From: Bacillota bacterium
GTDB lineage: Bacteria > Bacillota > UBA4882 > UBA8346
Reading direction: 5' to 3'
Length of the DNA: 64,000 nucleotides
Assembly: GCA_023401925.1 (NCBI GenBank)
Contig: JAEXDA010000057.1
Coordinates: forward strand, 1 to 64,000
In this document: one piece after another, positions 31,715 through 39,961 of the stretch
How positions within the stretch are numbered: the first letter of the stretch is position 1
How the letters are laid out: each line of letters starts with the position of its first letter
Translations under genes and position numbers: made by a program
Notes under the pieces: model-generated
Database searches by the model: none
What the model saw: the letters and a program-made list of their open reading frames with translations, nothing else
Told to the model about the DNA's origin: nothing

Positions 31715-33025
31715 TCAGATCAATGCCTTTTGAAATGCCTGCTCCAGATCATCAATCAAGTCCGCCACATCTTCCAACCCAGCCGATATCCGAATCAGAT
31801 TTTCGGGAATGTTTGCAAGGGCTTTTTCATGCGATTCCAGCTCTCCGTGGGTGGTCTGCGGTGAATTGACGATCAGCGAACGGGCGTCACCAATGTTGAC
31901 ATGGTAGTGGAACAAACGGACCGCGTTCAAAAATCCCTCCCGCTGTGCCTGTGTTCCCTTGAACCCAAAGGACAAAATTCCGCCGGCGCCTTTTTTGAAA
32001 TCCCGCTGATAAAGGGGATAATAAGGACTGGATTTCAATGCCGGGTAACGGACCCACTCCACCGCTTGGTGGCCGGATAAGTAATCTGCCAGCCTCTCTG
32101 CGTTGTGCACCTGCTTGGCTAAACGCTCCGACAGCGTTTCCAGACCAATGATTGCCAGATAAGCATCAAAGGGCGAGAGAGCCGCGCCGAAATAGTTAAG
32201 ATAATTAAAACGAATCCGGCTGGTAAATGGGGCGTTGGGAAACACTGCGGGAAAACTGCGGCGGTTGCCGTCCAGGTCCCGGAGTGTATAGTACTTTTCT
32301 GAGAACTGGGGAAACTTTTCTGTGATATAGTTAAACTTCCCGTTTTCCAAAACCAGCCCGGCGATGATGTTGCCATGGCCGTTCAGCCCTTTGGTGGCGG
32401 AATAAACCACTATATCCGCACCGTGGGCAATTGGATTATACAGATAGGGCGTTGCCACCGTATTGTCCACCACCAGCGGAATACCATGCTGGTGGGCAAC
32501 TTTGGCGATCCCCTCCACATCCAGCAAAACCGTATTGGGGTTACTGATACTTTCGATGTAAATCGCCTTGGTATCGGGTTTAATCTCCGTCGCCAGCGCC
32601 TGGGGATTTTCGATATTTTTGGCCAGATCGAAATGAATCCCGAATTTCGGATAAATCTTTTTAAAGCTGTCCGCACTGCCGCCATAAAGAAATGGGGAGG
32701 TCAGGATGGTTCCGCCATCTTCGGCCAGATTCAGCAAAGTATAGCTGATAGCCGCCATGCCGGAAGCCAGAGCAATCGCCGCGCTTGCTCCATCCAACGT
32801 TTTTAAACGTTCTTCCAAAACGGCTACGGTCGGATTGCCCACCCGGGTGTAGAGAAATCCCATTTCTCTCAGGCCAAATAAATTAGCGGCATTTTCCACA
32901 TCGCGAAAATCATAGGCTGCGGTAGCATAGATTGGCGGCGATACGGCATAATGGTGATCCTTGGACTCATATCCCGCCCGGACTTTTTGAGTATCAAACT
33001 GATACCCGGAGGTAGACACAGTCAT
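31715..33025 (-). CDS. metY: O-acetylhomoserine aminocarboxypropyltransferase (sulfhydrylase), MetY-like
   Basis: A 436-residue PLP enzyme of the Cys/Met metabolism family. It joins O-acetylhomoserine to sulfide or methanethiol to give homocysteine or methionine. The PLP Lys is in YSATKGLNGHGN near residue 210; other motifs are YTRVGNPTVAVLEERL, ALASGMAAISYTLLNLA and VDNTVATPYL. The length is normal for MetY. It is sandwiched between nitrogenase-like genes and an organosulfur-type transporter, so the sulfur donor may be a thiol freed by those gene products. A decayed second copy lies at 36419-37159. Confidence 0.92.
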   Translation of the reverse strand: MTVSTSGYQFDTQKVRAGYESKDHHYAVSPPIYATAAYDFRDVENAANLFGLREMGFLYTRVGNPTVAVLEERLKTLDGASAAIALASGMAAISYTLLNLAEDGGTILTSPFLYGGSADSFKKIYPKFGIHFDLAKNIENPQALATEIKPDTKAIYIESISNPNTVLLDVEGIAKVAHQHGIPLVVDNTVATPYLYNPIAHGADIVVYSATKGLNGHGNIIAGLVLENGKFNYITEKFPQFSEKYYTLRDLDGNRRSFPAVFPNAPFTSRIRFNYLNYFGAALSPFDAYLAIIGLETLSERLAKQVHNAERLADYLSGHQAVEWVRYPALKSSPYYPLYQRDFKKGAGGILSFGFKGTQAQREGFLNAVRLFHYHVNIGDARSLIVNSPQTTHGELESHEKALANIPENLIRISAGLEDVADLIDDLEQAFQKALI

Positions 33026-33112
33026 GTGTATCTCCTTTCGATTCTTACATTTTAGTGCAGTTCATCGGATCTTCAAGTCCTTATCATGTATCATCACATC
33101 CTTTATTAGCGG

Positions 33113-34456
33113 TTATCGATAGGTGGCTAAAACCGCATCGTAGATATCCTCAATCACCCTTAACCCGCCGGAGAATCCAATGTAATTGGTGGTCAACACC
33201 AGCCGGTAAGGGGAGGGCACTGCGGCGGACAAAAAATCATAATTCTTTTCTCTGGCTAGTTCCTTATCCCAGCCACTACCAATAATCAGCCCCCGTCCAC
33301 TATGGGCAAGTCCCCGGATGACATCCTGGGCCTTGCCGGCGTCAGGCTCAAATATCAGGGGTATATCGCGCTTGTCGGAGGTAGTCTTTAGTTCGGCTTT
33401 AATTTGTTCCTGAAGCTTTTCCGGCGTATTGTCCACAACAAACTGCTCTTTCGGAATAATTCCCACCTCATGCAGGAGGAACTTGGACAGTCCCAGTACA
33501 TAACCGGCGTCATGTAAAATATGAACATGATTGGGTAGCCCATAACGGAATTCCAGCAGAAAGGTAGCCAGATTATCGATTTCTTCGTAATAAGCCTCCC
33601 GTTCCCGCCGGATAAATTCCCCGGCGGCTGCTTCATCGATCTCTGCCTGCTGCTCGGCAGCAAAGGTCAACACCTGTCTTAAAAAACGCTCGGTTTCATT
33701 GGCGCCGATTGGAAAATACGGAAACTGGGTATACGGCTGCCCATAATGTTCCTTCAAGTGTTCAACAATGGGCTGGCCAGGCCATGGAGAAACCAAAATA
33801 TTAAAATTGGCTCTTGGAATTTTCTTCCATTCGCCTACCCCATTCGATTGTGGGCCAAACAGAACCCGAACCTTGAGGCCGATGCCTTCCAAGAGCCGTT
33901 TGTATTCACCGAGATTACCTTTCCAGAACGGATCTTGGTATGGTACCGATGCAAACAGATTCACGACGTTTTTCTCGCTGCGGGCGGGATTTTCGTCCTC
34001 AAACAAACTGACATATTGCTCCATGATCGCCTTTACCACCAGGCTGTGGGATTCAAAGTTATTGCATTTAAAACCGGCGGTTTCCACAACAACAATGGGC
34101 CGGCCTTCAGCGCGGAATTCCGCTGCTAGGCTTGCCACATCGTCGCCTACAATTCCGGCCGTGCAACCGGTCAGTATCACCTGCAAATCTGTATCAAGCA
34201 CTTTATAGGTATTGGCGATAATCTGTTGCAGCTTCTGAATACCGCCAAAGACAACTTCCTGCTCGCTGAAATTGGTGCACGGAGAAGTGCTTCCACCGGC
34301 ATAGCCCGTAGACCGCTCAAAAAACCCCTGAATCATACTGCCGCAACCGGGGCCGGAATGAAGAATCGGAACGGCTTTGGGTATGGCAACAACACTTTGC
34401 AGCGCGCCAATGGCGCAGGTAAAACGCTCTTGCTCGATAATACCCCTCATTTGCAT
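33113..34456 (-). CDS. Nitrogenase-like component 1, NifK-like subunit
   Basis: A 447-residue member of the nitrogenase component 1 superfamily. Cys14, Cys38 (SGPGC) and Cys98 (TGCTAGIVGDD) have the spacing of the three P-cluster ligands of NifK. The rest is poorly conserved with true NifK. I start it at ATG 34456 (GGGAGAGC upstream), giving a 10-nt overlap with the NifD-like gene. No nifH, nifE, nifN or nifB is in the window. It best fits the nitrogenase-like reductases such as methylthio-alkane reductase (MarDK) and related uncharacterised groups, given the adjacent sulfur genes. The substrate is unproven. Confidence 0.8.
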   Translation of the reverse strand: MQMRGIIEQERFTCAIGALQSVVAIPKAVPILHSGPGCGSMIQGFFERSTGYAGGSTSPCTNFSEQEVVFGGIQKLQQIIANTYKVLDTDLQVILTGCTAGIVGDDVASLAAEFRAEGRPIVVVETAGFKCNNFESHSLVVKAIMEQYVSLFEDENPARSEKNVVNLFASVPYQDPFWKGNLGEYKRLLEGIGLKVRVLFGPQSNGVGEWKKIPRANFNILVSPWPGQPIVEHLKEHYGQPYTQFPYFPIGANETERFLRQVLTFAAEQQAEIDEAAAGEFIRREREAYYEEIDNLATFLLEFRYGLPNHVHILHDAGYVLGLSKFLLHEVGIIPKEQFVVDNTPEKLQEQIKAELKTTSDKRDIPLIFEPDAGKAQDVIRGLAHSGRGLIIGSGWDKELAREKNYDFLSAAVPSPYRLVLTTNYIGFSGGLRVIEDIYDAVLATYR

Positions 34457-35922
34457 GCTCTCCCACCCAAAAATATATCCGGCTCCTGTGAAAGCCACCA
34501 CTTCGTATAAGGATTGACGGCGTGCTTTTCAAGGTTCTTCACGAATTCATCGTTTTCAATCGTTTCTAAAATCCGCTCTCCATAACGCAGGATCCCCTCG
34601 TAGCCCATACCGAAATGCTCATCGCCAATCAGCAGCGATGGGATTCCCAGCTTAGAGCCCCACAGGGTCATGCCGCCATGCCGAGCCAGCAAGATATCGG
34701 GCCGCAAGCGACTCAGCGTGTTTACCAGTTCAAATTCCTGTTTGTTGCAGATATTGAAATTCGGCACATCCCCATAATCTTTTACGCTTTGGGCCAACAA
34801 ATCCCTTTCTTCACTGCCGTTATCATAGAGTGGATCATGATGGAAAAGGGCCGCGCCTTTCGCCTTGATCCCAAGCTCGCCCACTATGGAAAGCAACGCG
34901 TGTCCGTGTCCAGCTCCCGCCGTCACATAGGCAGCTTTTCCCTGCAATTTCTCGCGCAGGGCGGCAATTTTAGGCAGGTACTCCGCCTTTTTGGCCGCGA
35001 TAATTTCCTCGGCCTGCTTTTCCTGGTGAAGCATTTCGCCCAAAGCCCGGAACCAGCGGTCCGTTTGAGCTACTCCATAGGGTGGAGCCGCTTTGATTTC
35101 CGGTACTCCGAATTCCTGCTCCAGCGCAGCGCCCAGATATGAGCCCAATGTGGGACAGGCCTGAACTGTGGCGACGGCTTCTGATGACCATCTAAGACTC
35201 TCCACTGTGGAATAAGGCGTTATATAGTTCGGTTTCGCCCCAAAGGCCGCAAACCATTCACTGAAAATATCCGTACCCCAGAAGTTAATCACATTAATGA
35301 TATCGCTCCGTTTCTCACGGGCGGGTTTGATCAACTTTCGGGCGATACCATGATAGCTCGCGTCAAAGCCGGTGGTCCACACTTTGGATCGGAAGCCTTC
35401 GCAGAAAATTGCCGCCACCGGGATACCAAGTTCCTCCTGAGCCTCATTACAAACGCTTTCCACATCGTCACCGATGATTCCGGCGGCACAGGTGGTCAAC
35501 ACGAAAATAACCTTTGCCTGGGTGCGCTGATATACTTCACGAATACCCGCCGCCAGCTTTTGGGCACCGCCGTACACCGTATCGGTCTCCTCCAAATTGG
35601 TGGAAAAGATTTTTCTCTGGGTGGGATGCTCTACTCCGCGTAAAGGCGAGTTAACCCGGTAGGTGAAAGCAAATTCATGAAAACAGGATGAGCAACCAAC
35701 AGGACCGTGGCTGATGACCGCCGCATCCTGAACCAAGATCACCATACAGGCGGCCTGCGAAGTGGAACAGCCCAAGCACTGGGAAAAAGAACGGTTTTGG
35801 TCCTTTAATCCACAGCGTGAGTTTTTTACTAGTTCTGCGGCGCTGCCCTGATAGCCGGTAATGGAATTAAGACGTATTTCTCTAATGGGTACATCAGGAA
35901 TCTGCAAATTAATCTGACTCAT
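34447..35922 (-). CDS. Nitrogenase-like component 1, NifD-like subunit
   Basis: A 491-residue partner of the NifK-like protein. P-cluster-type ligands are Cys52 (or neighbouring Cys49/59), Cys77 (SHGPVGC) and Cys145 (TTCAAGIIGDDVESV); spacings resemble NifD Cys62/88/154. A Cys near 256 (TVQACPTLGSYLG) falls where NifD has its cofactor-binding Cys275, and a His near 436 (IGDEHFGMGYEG) is close to, but not clearly aligned with, His442. A catalytic metal cluster is therefore possible. The start at 35922 follows GGGAGG; the longer frame reaches into the GNAT gene. It probably forms a heterotetramer with its neighbour and needs a reductase encoded elsewhere. Confidence 0.8.
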   Translation of the reverse strand: MSQINLQIPDVPIREIRLNSITGYQGSAAELVKNSRCGLKDQNRSFSQCLGCSTSQAACMVILVQDAAVISHGPVGCSSCFHEFAFTYRVNSPLRGVEHPTQRKIFSTNLEETDTVYGGAQKLAAGIREVYQRTQAKVIFVLTTCAAGIIGDDVESVCNEAQEELGIPVAAIFCEGFRSKVWTTGFDASYHGIARKLIKPAREKRSDIINVINFWGTDIFSEWFAAFGAKPNYITPYSTVESLRWSSEAVATVQACPTLGSYLGAALEQEFGVPEIKAAPPYGVAQTDRWFRALGEMLHQEKQAEEIIAAKKAEYLPKIAALREKLQGKAAYVTAGAGHGHALLSIVGELGIKAKGAALFHHDPLYDNGSEERDLLAQSVKDYGDVPNFNICNKQEFELVNTLSRLRPDILLARHGGMTLWGSKLGIPSLLIGDEHFGMGYEGILRYGERILETIENDEFVKNLEKHAVNPYTKWWLSQEPDIFLGGRACK

Positions 35923-35935
35923 TATTTCCTCCCGT

Positions 35936-36429
35936 TCAAACTGATTCGGATTTGGCAAAGTGGGCCAGCCGCTCACCGCTAATCCGGAAAACTCGCCGGT
36001 CATCCAAGATCATCGCGCCCATACCTTGATAAAAAGCAATCGCTGAACTGTTCCAGTCGATACAAAGCCAATCCAACCTTTCACAGCCGCGTTCCACAGC
36101 GATTTCAGCCAGACACCTTACCATGGCTTTACCAAAACCATTGCCGTGGTATTCCTCTTTTACAAACAAATCTTCTAAAAATAAATTGGCCTTGCCTAAA
36201 AAGGTCGAGCAGTTATGGAAAAACACTCCAAATGCGGCGGACTTGCCATCGACCTCTCCAACAATTACTTCCACCTGTCTCTTTTCAAAAAGTGAAACCC
36301 TGATATCCTCTATAGTTGCTGTAATCTGATCCTCCAGCTTTTCTAAAACCGCCAGTTCACAGATAAATTCCAGAATCAGCCCGGGTCTTTTTCTTCGGCA
36401 AACCGGATAAGGAAAGTATTAGGACTCAA
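35936..36429 (-). pseudogene. GNAT acetyltransferase (diamine acetyltransferase-like), frameshifted
   Basis: The frame from 36274 to 35936 encodes the C-terminal two thirds of a spermidine/diamine-type GNAT (FHNCSTFLGKANLFLEDLFV, YHGNGFGKAMVRCLAEIA, DWNSSAIAFYQGMGA). Upstream the same frame continues as LILEFICELAVLEKLEDQ without a start codon, and the missing N-terminus (FLIRFAEEKDP) is in another frame. One base appears to be lost near 36380-36384. A TTG at 36429 could start it. Either it is a recent pseudogene or the base is a sequencing error. It sits between the sulfur genes and the decayed metY. Confidence 0.65.
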
Positions 36430-37159
36430 CTTTTCCCCACTGCTCCCCAAATGCTGTTACGAATGCCTGATCCAAATCAGCCATCAGATCTCTAACGTTT
36501 TCAATCACCACTCCGGCAATGACCATGCCCGGAAAGTCCCTTGGTGGCTGAATAAACCTCCACATCCGCCCCATGTTCAAACGGGTTCAACAGATAAGGC
36601 GTTGCTACCGTGTTATCCACAATCAACGGAATGCCGTGTGCATGTGCGATGCCTGCAATCGCTTCCAAATCCGGGATAGTCACAAACGGATTGGTCAGGC
36701 TTTCAATGAAAATCGCCTTGGTGTCCGCCGTCAGTTTCTTTTGGAATTCAGCCGTATCGTCCGGATTTTTCACCAGATCCACCGCCAATCCTAAATCTAG
36801 GAACATCGAAGAAAATTTGTCAACCGTGCCGCCGTAGAGTCTGGCCGTTGTCAGAATTCTGCCGCCTTTCCCCGCAACATTTAGCAAGGCATAGGAAACC
36901 GCCGCCATCCCTGAGGCTAATCCGATTGCTCCAGCTGCGCCGTGAAGAGCGGCCAATCTTTTTTCCAAAACATCGATGGTCGGATTGGAAAGCCGCGTGT
37001 AAATGGGGTCATCCTCCGAAAAGGAAAACAACCGATCCGCCGGTATCTGTCACCCAAGGCAAAGGCGGTGGTTTGATAAATCGGCACTGCGACCGCATTA
37101 TTATGCCGATCGGCTCGGTATCCTGCCTGTACCTTTAGGGTATCAAAATCAAAGCTCAT
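36419..37159 (-). pseudogene. Decayed second O-acetylhomoserine sulfhydrylase gene
   Basis: The N-terminus (MSFDFDTLKVQAGYRADRHN from 37159) is intact, but a frameshift near 37040 interrupts it. The next frame (36501-37031) covers DPIYTRLSNPTIDVLEKRL to the PLP site YSATKGLSGHG. There a second frameshift occurs (one CATGG of a likely tandem pair is missing), followed by VIAGVVIEN fused directly to the family C-terminus VRDLMADLDQAF, so about 200 residues are deleted. Three lesions make this a pseudogene. It is the first gene behind the operon promoter and has its own ribosome binding site. Confidence 0.85.
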
Positions 37160-37189
37160 TTCGGTACTCCCTTGCTCCTTGTTTTTCGT

Positions 37190-37253
37190 AAAAAAATAGA
37201 GACTAAATCACTCCGTTACTCGTTTAAACAAAAGTAAGGAAAATGATTTAGCC
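37190..37253 (-). terminator. Candidate attenuator in the leader of the sulfur operon
   Basis: On the minus strand GGCTAAATCA (37253-37244) pairs with TGATTTAGTC (37210-37201), with further partial pairing inside, and a run of seven T follows at 37196-37190. It lies between the promoter (37338-37366) and the first start codon at 37159. A small CCAG/CTGG hairpin (37255-37266) precedes it. The layout suggests leader control; no known riboswitch class was recognised. Confidence 0.5.
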
Positions 37254-37337
37254 TCCAGTTTTCTGGTCAGCCGCGAATATAGCATTTTGAAACAAATTTT
37301 AGTAAATCTATCTGTTTAGTATAATTTCATTGAATTA

Positions 37338-37366
37338 ATAATACCTCATATGTAAAAAGTTGTCAA
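37338..37366 (-). promoter_or_regulatory. Promoter of the sulfur/nitrogenase-like operon
   Basis: On the minus strand: -35 TTGACA (37366-37361), a 17-bp spacer and -10 TATTAT (37343-37338), near consensus. It would transcribe a leader of about 170 nt and then the genes from 37159 leftwards to 28828. Confidence 0.7.
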
Positions 37367-37652
37367 TAGCTCTTCGTTTCATTTTTAAACGCCCTCATTT
37401 ACGACGAACCAAACTGGCTTTGAACACTGACGAAACTTTTCGTCCAGCTCTCGACCTGAAACACTTTACTTCCGCACTTTTCCGGCACCAAAAATCTCGA
37501 AAAAGTGTTATCCTCTGATTATAAAATCCTGTAAAAATATTAAACCCACTACCAGTACGATAATGGACTTTCCATTTTTTTGAAAATATCAAAAGGAGAT
37601 TAATTTTTTAAGACCCCAATCCCGAAAAACCTTCTCTCAGCAACGATTACAT
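37367..37652. other. Intergenic sequence upstream of the sulfur operon, no gene seen
   Basis: Together with the leader this makes up the 493-bp gap between the decayed metY and the lacI stop. Short frames here have neither ribosome binding sites nor recognisable products. It may contain an operator for the sulfur operon promoter and the lacI terminator, but neither is clear. Confidence 0.4.
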
Positions 37653-38657
37653 TTACGCCGTATCCCCTTTTAGGAAATTATAGTCCATTACAATTTTCTT
37701 ATTCTGTATACCGTCATTTTTTAGCCACTCAAACAGCAAATAAGTCGCCTGTTGTCCCATTTGCCTGAAATCAATTCCGATGGTCGTCAGTTTTGGAGTA
37801 TAAGCGGCAAATTGCTTATCATTGCTAATACAGACAATATCAACATCGGTTCCAATAGCCACATTGATTTCCTTTAGATAATTGCATGCTCCGACAGCCA
37901 GATCATCGGAACCGCAAAATACGGCCGTAATATCGGTTCTCTTCTGCATTAACTCTTTCATAGCATGATATCCATATTCCACTCCATAACTGGTAGTGAC
38001 GATGAAGCCTTCTTCTACGGAAACGTCATGCTGTTTCAATGCCCCCAGATAGCCATTCTTTCTTCCGATACCTCCATAAGTCCGATCCGAACCTGAGATA
38101 TGGGCAATATTCCGGTGGCCCTTTAGAATAAGGTACTCGACCAGGGTATAGGCCGCTTTGACTGTATCTAATGTTACCGTGACGATTCTCTCGTCCCAGA
38201 TTCCTCCCGACAAAATAACATACGGAACTGTCTTTTCAACTAGTTTGTTAATACTCGAATTATTTGGCCTGACGCCATAAAATAAAATCCCGTCAATTTT
38301 TTTGGAATTAAATAAATTGAGGCCATGTTCAATAATATTGGCATCTTTGGGAGCTATGGTCGTGAGTAGATCATAATTATTTAAACTGGCTTCATTAATG
38401 GCCCCAATCAGCATTTCAGCGCTTCCCATATGAGTTCTTATGTTTTGATAATAATCCAAGACAAAACCGATCGTGCTGCTTTTTTGACTCAACAAAGCCT
38501 TGGCCATGCTATTAGGCCTGTAATTTAAGCTATCTGCCACTTGCAGCACTTTTTCCGCCGTTTTTGAATTAATTCTTCCGGTATTATTTAGGGCTTCGGA
38601 CGCCGTTCCAACAGAAACGCCTGCTATCTCTGCAATTTTCTTTATCGTAACTCTCAA
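37653..38657 (-). CDS. LacI-family transcriptional regulator of the cyclase/sugar ABC locus
   Basis: A 334-residue LacI-type repressor. The N-terminal HTH is VTIKKIAEIAGVSVGTASEALNN and the hinge helix KVLQVADSLNYRPNSMAKAL; a periplasmic-binding-protein-like effector domain follows (IGFVLDYYQN, IDGILFYGVRP, CGSDDLAVGACNYLKE, IVCISNDKQFAAY). It starts at a TTG with AGGAG 9 nt upstream. The likely targets are the two identical palindromes at 44217-44236 and 44363-44382. The effector is probably a sugar or the cyclase substrate. Confidence 0.88.
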   Translation of the reverse strand: MRVTIKKIAEIAGVSVGTASEALNNTGRINSKTAEKVLQVADSLNYRPNSMAKALLSQKSSTIGFVLDYYQNIRTHMGSAEMLIGAINEASLNNYDLLTTIAPKDANIIEHGLNLFNSKKIDGILFYGVRPNNSSINKLVEKTVPYVILSGGIWDERIVTVTLDTVKAAYTLVEYLILKGHRNIAHISGSDRTYGGIGRKNGYLGALKQHDVSVEEGFIVTTSYGVEYGYHAMKELMQKRTDITAVFCGSDDLAVGACNYLKEINVAIGTDVDIVCISNDKQFAAYTPKLTTIGIDFRQMGQQATYLLFEWLKNDGIQNKKIVMDYNFLKGDTA

Positions 38658-38783
38658 AATAATTGCTCCTATAAACTCCCATTTTAATCCATTAAAAAAT
38701 TCTACAATTAGTATATCGCCTTTGAACCTATTTGTAAATTTTTTGCGATACGGGTGATTTCGTTAAAAGCATGAATGGCTTCA

Positions 38784-38996
38784 TCATTTTCTCCACTTCC
38801 GCGGTATAAACCCCGGAACCGTATTTTTCAACATCTTTTGCTGATAACGGGTTACCAGCCTGTCCAGTTTAATACTGGCGGCTAAAACCACCGAGTCGAT
38901 GCAACCGCGGTCGTCGTAAGCTTCCTGAAGTTTACGGCGACCGACAGCTATTTTCTGCTCTAAGGAAAGTCGGGAGCTTGTTTCGGTTTGCGGCAT
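38784..38996 (-). CDS. Spo0E-like aspartyl-phosphate phosphatase
   Basis: A 70-residue protein with the Spo0E signature: a helical hairpin EQKIAVGRRKLQEAYDDRGC and then SVVLAASIKLDRLVTRYQQK, matching the S-x4-LD-x2-I/V-x-x-Y pattern. Family members dephosphorylate Spo0A~P and delay sporulation. AAGGA precedes the ATG. It lies alone between lacI and the ABC permease genes and may be cotranscribed with them. It is small, but the motif is distinctive. Confidence 0.7.
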   Translation of the reverse strand: MPQTETSSRLSLEQKIAVGRRKLQEAYDDRGCIDSVVLAASIKLDRLVTRYQQKMLKNTVPGFIPRKWRK

Positions 38997-39070
38997 AATT
39001 CCTTCTCACAATTCCGTGATAGTTTAAAACCAAAAAATTAAATCAAAATTTCCCCTGCGCGGGTTATTCC

Positions 39071-39961
39071 CTATTCTTTTACCGCACCTGATACCAAGCC
39101 GCTTATAATATGTTTTTGTACGAATAACGTAAAGATAAAAACTGGAATAACCAATATTGTAATGACTGCGCCTAACTTTCCCCAAAGAACGCCTTCCTCC
39201 GCACGGACCGAAGATGCGATAACCGGAAGCGGAACCGCACTAATGCTTGTAAGCGGTAAGGCCAGCAAGAAATCATTCCAGGCCAATATGAAACAAAATA
39301 TCGAAGTTGCCGCTATGCCCGGAGCTGTCAGCGGAAGGATTACATTTAAAAAAGTTCTGATTCTTCCGCAACCGTCAATCATTGCCGCCTCTTCAAGCTG
39401 TTTGGGAAGTCCCTTGAAGAAACTGTGCATCATCCAGGTAGCCAGTGGAATGTTTAACGCCGTATAAGGTATGATCAGCCCAACCAAAGTATCCAGTATG
39501 CCGATAGAATTGTAAAAAATATAGAGAGGAACAATGATGACTATCGGGGGCAGCATCCTGACCGCCAATATAAAAACGGTAAGAAATTTCGAGCCTCTCG
39601 GCCTGATCCGGGCAAGACTGTAACCGGCCATGCAGGCAAACAAAATCGATATGAACATACTGGTAAGGCTGATAATTACCGAATTCATAAAATATTTTAA
39701 AAACGGAATATCGGTTTTCGTAAAGAGATCGCTGTAGTTCTCCAGGGTTGGCTTAAAAATAAACAATGGAGTCATTGAAATAGCATCCATGGGTTTCTTA
39801 AAACTTGCCAGCATCGCCCATAATACCGGAAACACTGTAAAAACAAGCAGCACTGTTATTAAAGCATACCGGAAAAAATTCTTCACCCATTGCAGGTCTT
39901 TACGTGTCTTCTCAGGCGTTATAATCTTCAACGATTGAAGGTCTTCATATGTCCGAAGCAT
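39071..39961 (-). CDS. Carbohydrate ABC transporter permease, MalG-like
   Basis: A 296-residue inner-membrane permease with six predicted membrane spans. The EAA loop reads EEAAMIDGCGRIRTFLNVILPLTAPGI. The start follows the upstream permease stop with a one-base overlap (TAATG). It forms the channel with the permease at 39961-40857. No ATPase is encoded here, so a shared MsmK-type ATPase from elsewhere is likely. Confidence 0.88.
   Translation of the reverse strand: MLRTYEDLQSLKIITPEKTRKDLQWVKNFFRYALITVLLVFTVFPVLWAMLASFKKPMDAISMTPLFIFKPTLENYSDLFTKTDIPFLKYFMNSVIISLTSMFISILFACMAGYSLARIRPRGSKFLTVFILAVRMLPPIVIIVPLYIFYNSIGILDTLVGLIIPYTALNIPLATWMMHSFFKGLPKQLEEAAMIDGCGRIRTFLNVILPLTAPGIAATSIFCFILAWNDFLLALPLTSISAVPLPVIASSVRAEEGVLWGKLGAVITILVIPVFIFTLFVQKHIISGLVSGAVKE

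Noticed and set aside
33113..35922. True molybdenum nitrogenase or light-independent protochlorophyllide reductase
   Set aside because: No nifH, nifEN, nifB or bch genes are nearby, sequence beyond the P-cluster cysteines is poorly conserved, and the neighbours are sulfur genes.
37160..37337. SAM riboswitch or T-box leader in front of the sulfur operon
   Set aside because: The leader lacks the conserved SAM-I core and any T-box sequence; only hairpins and a T-run can be shown.
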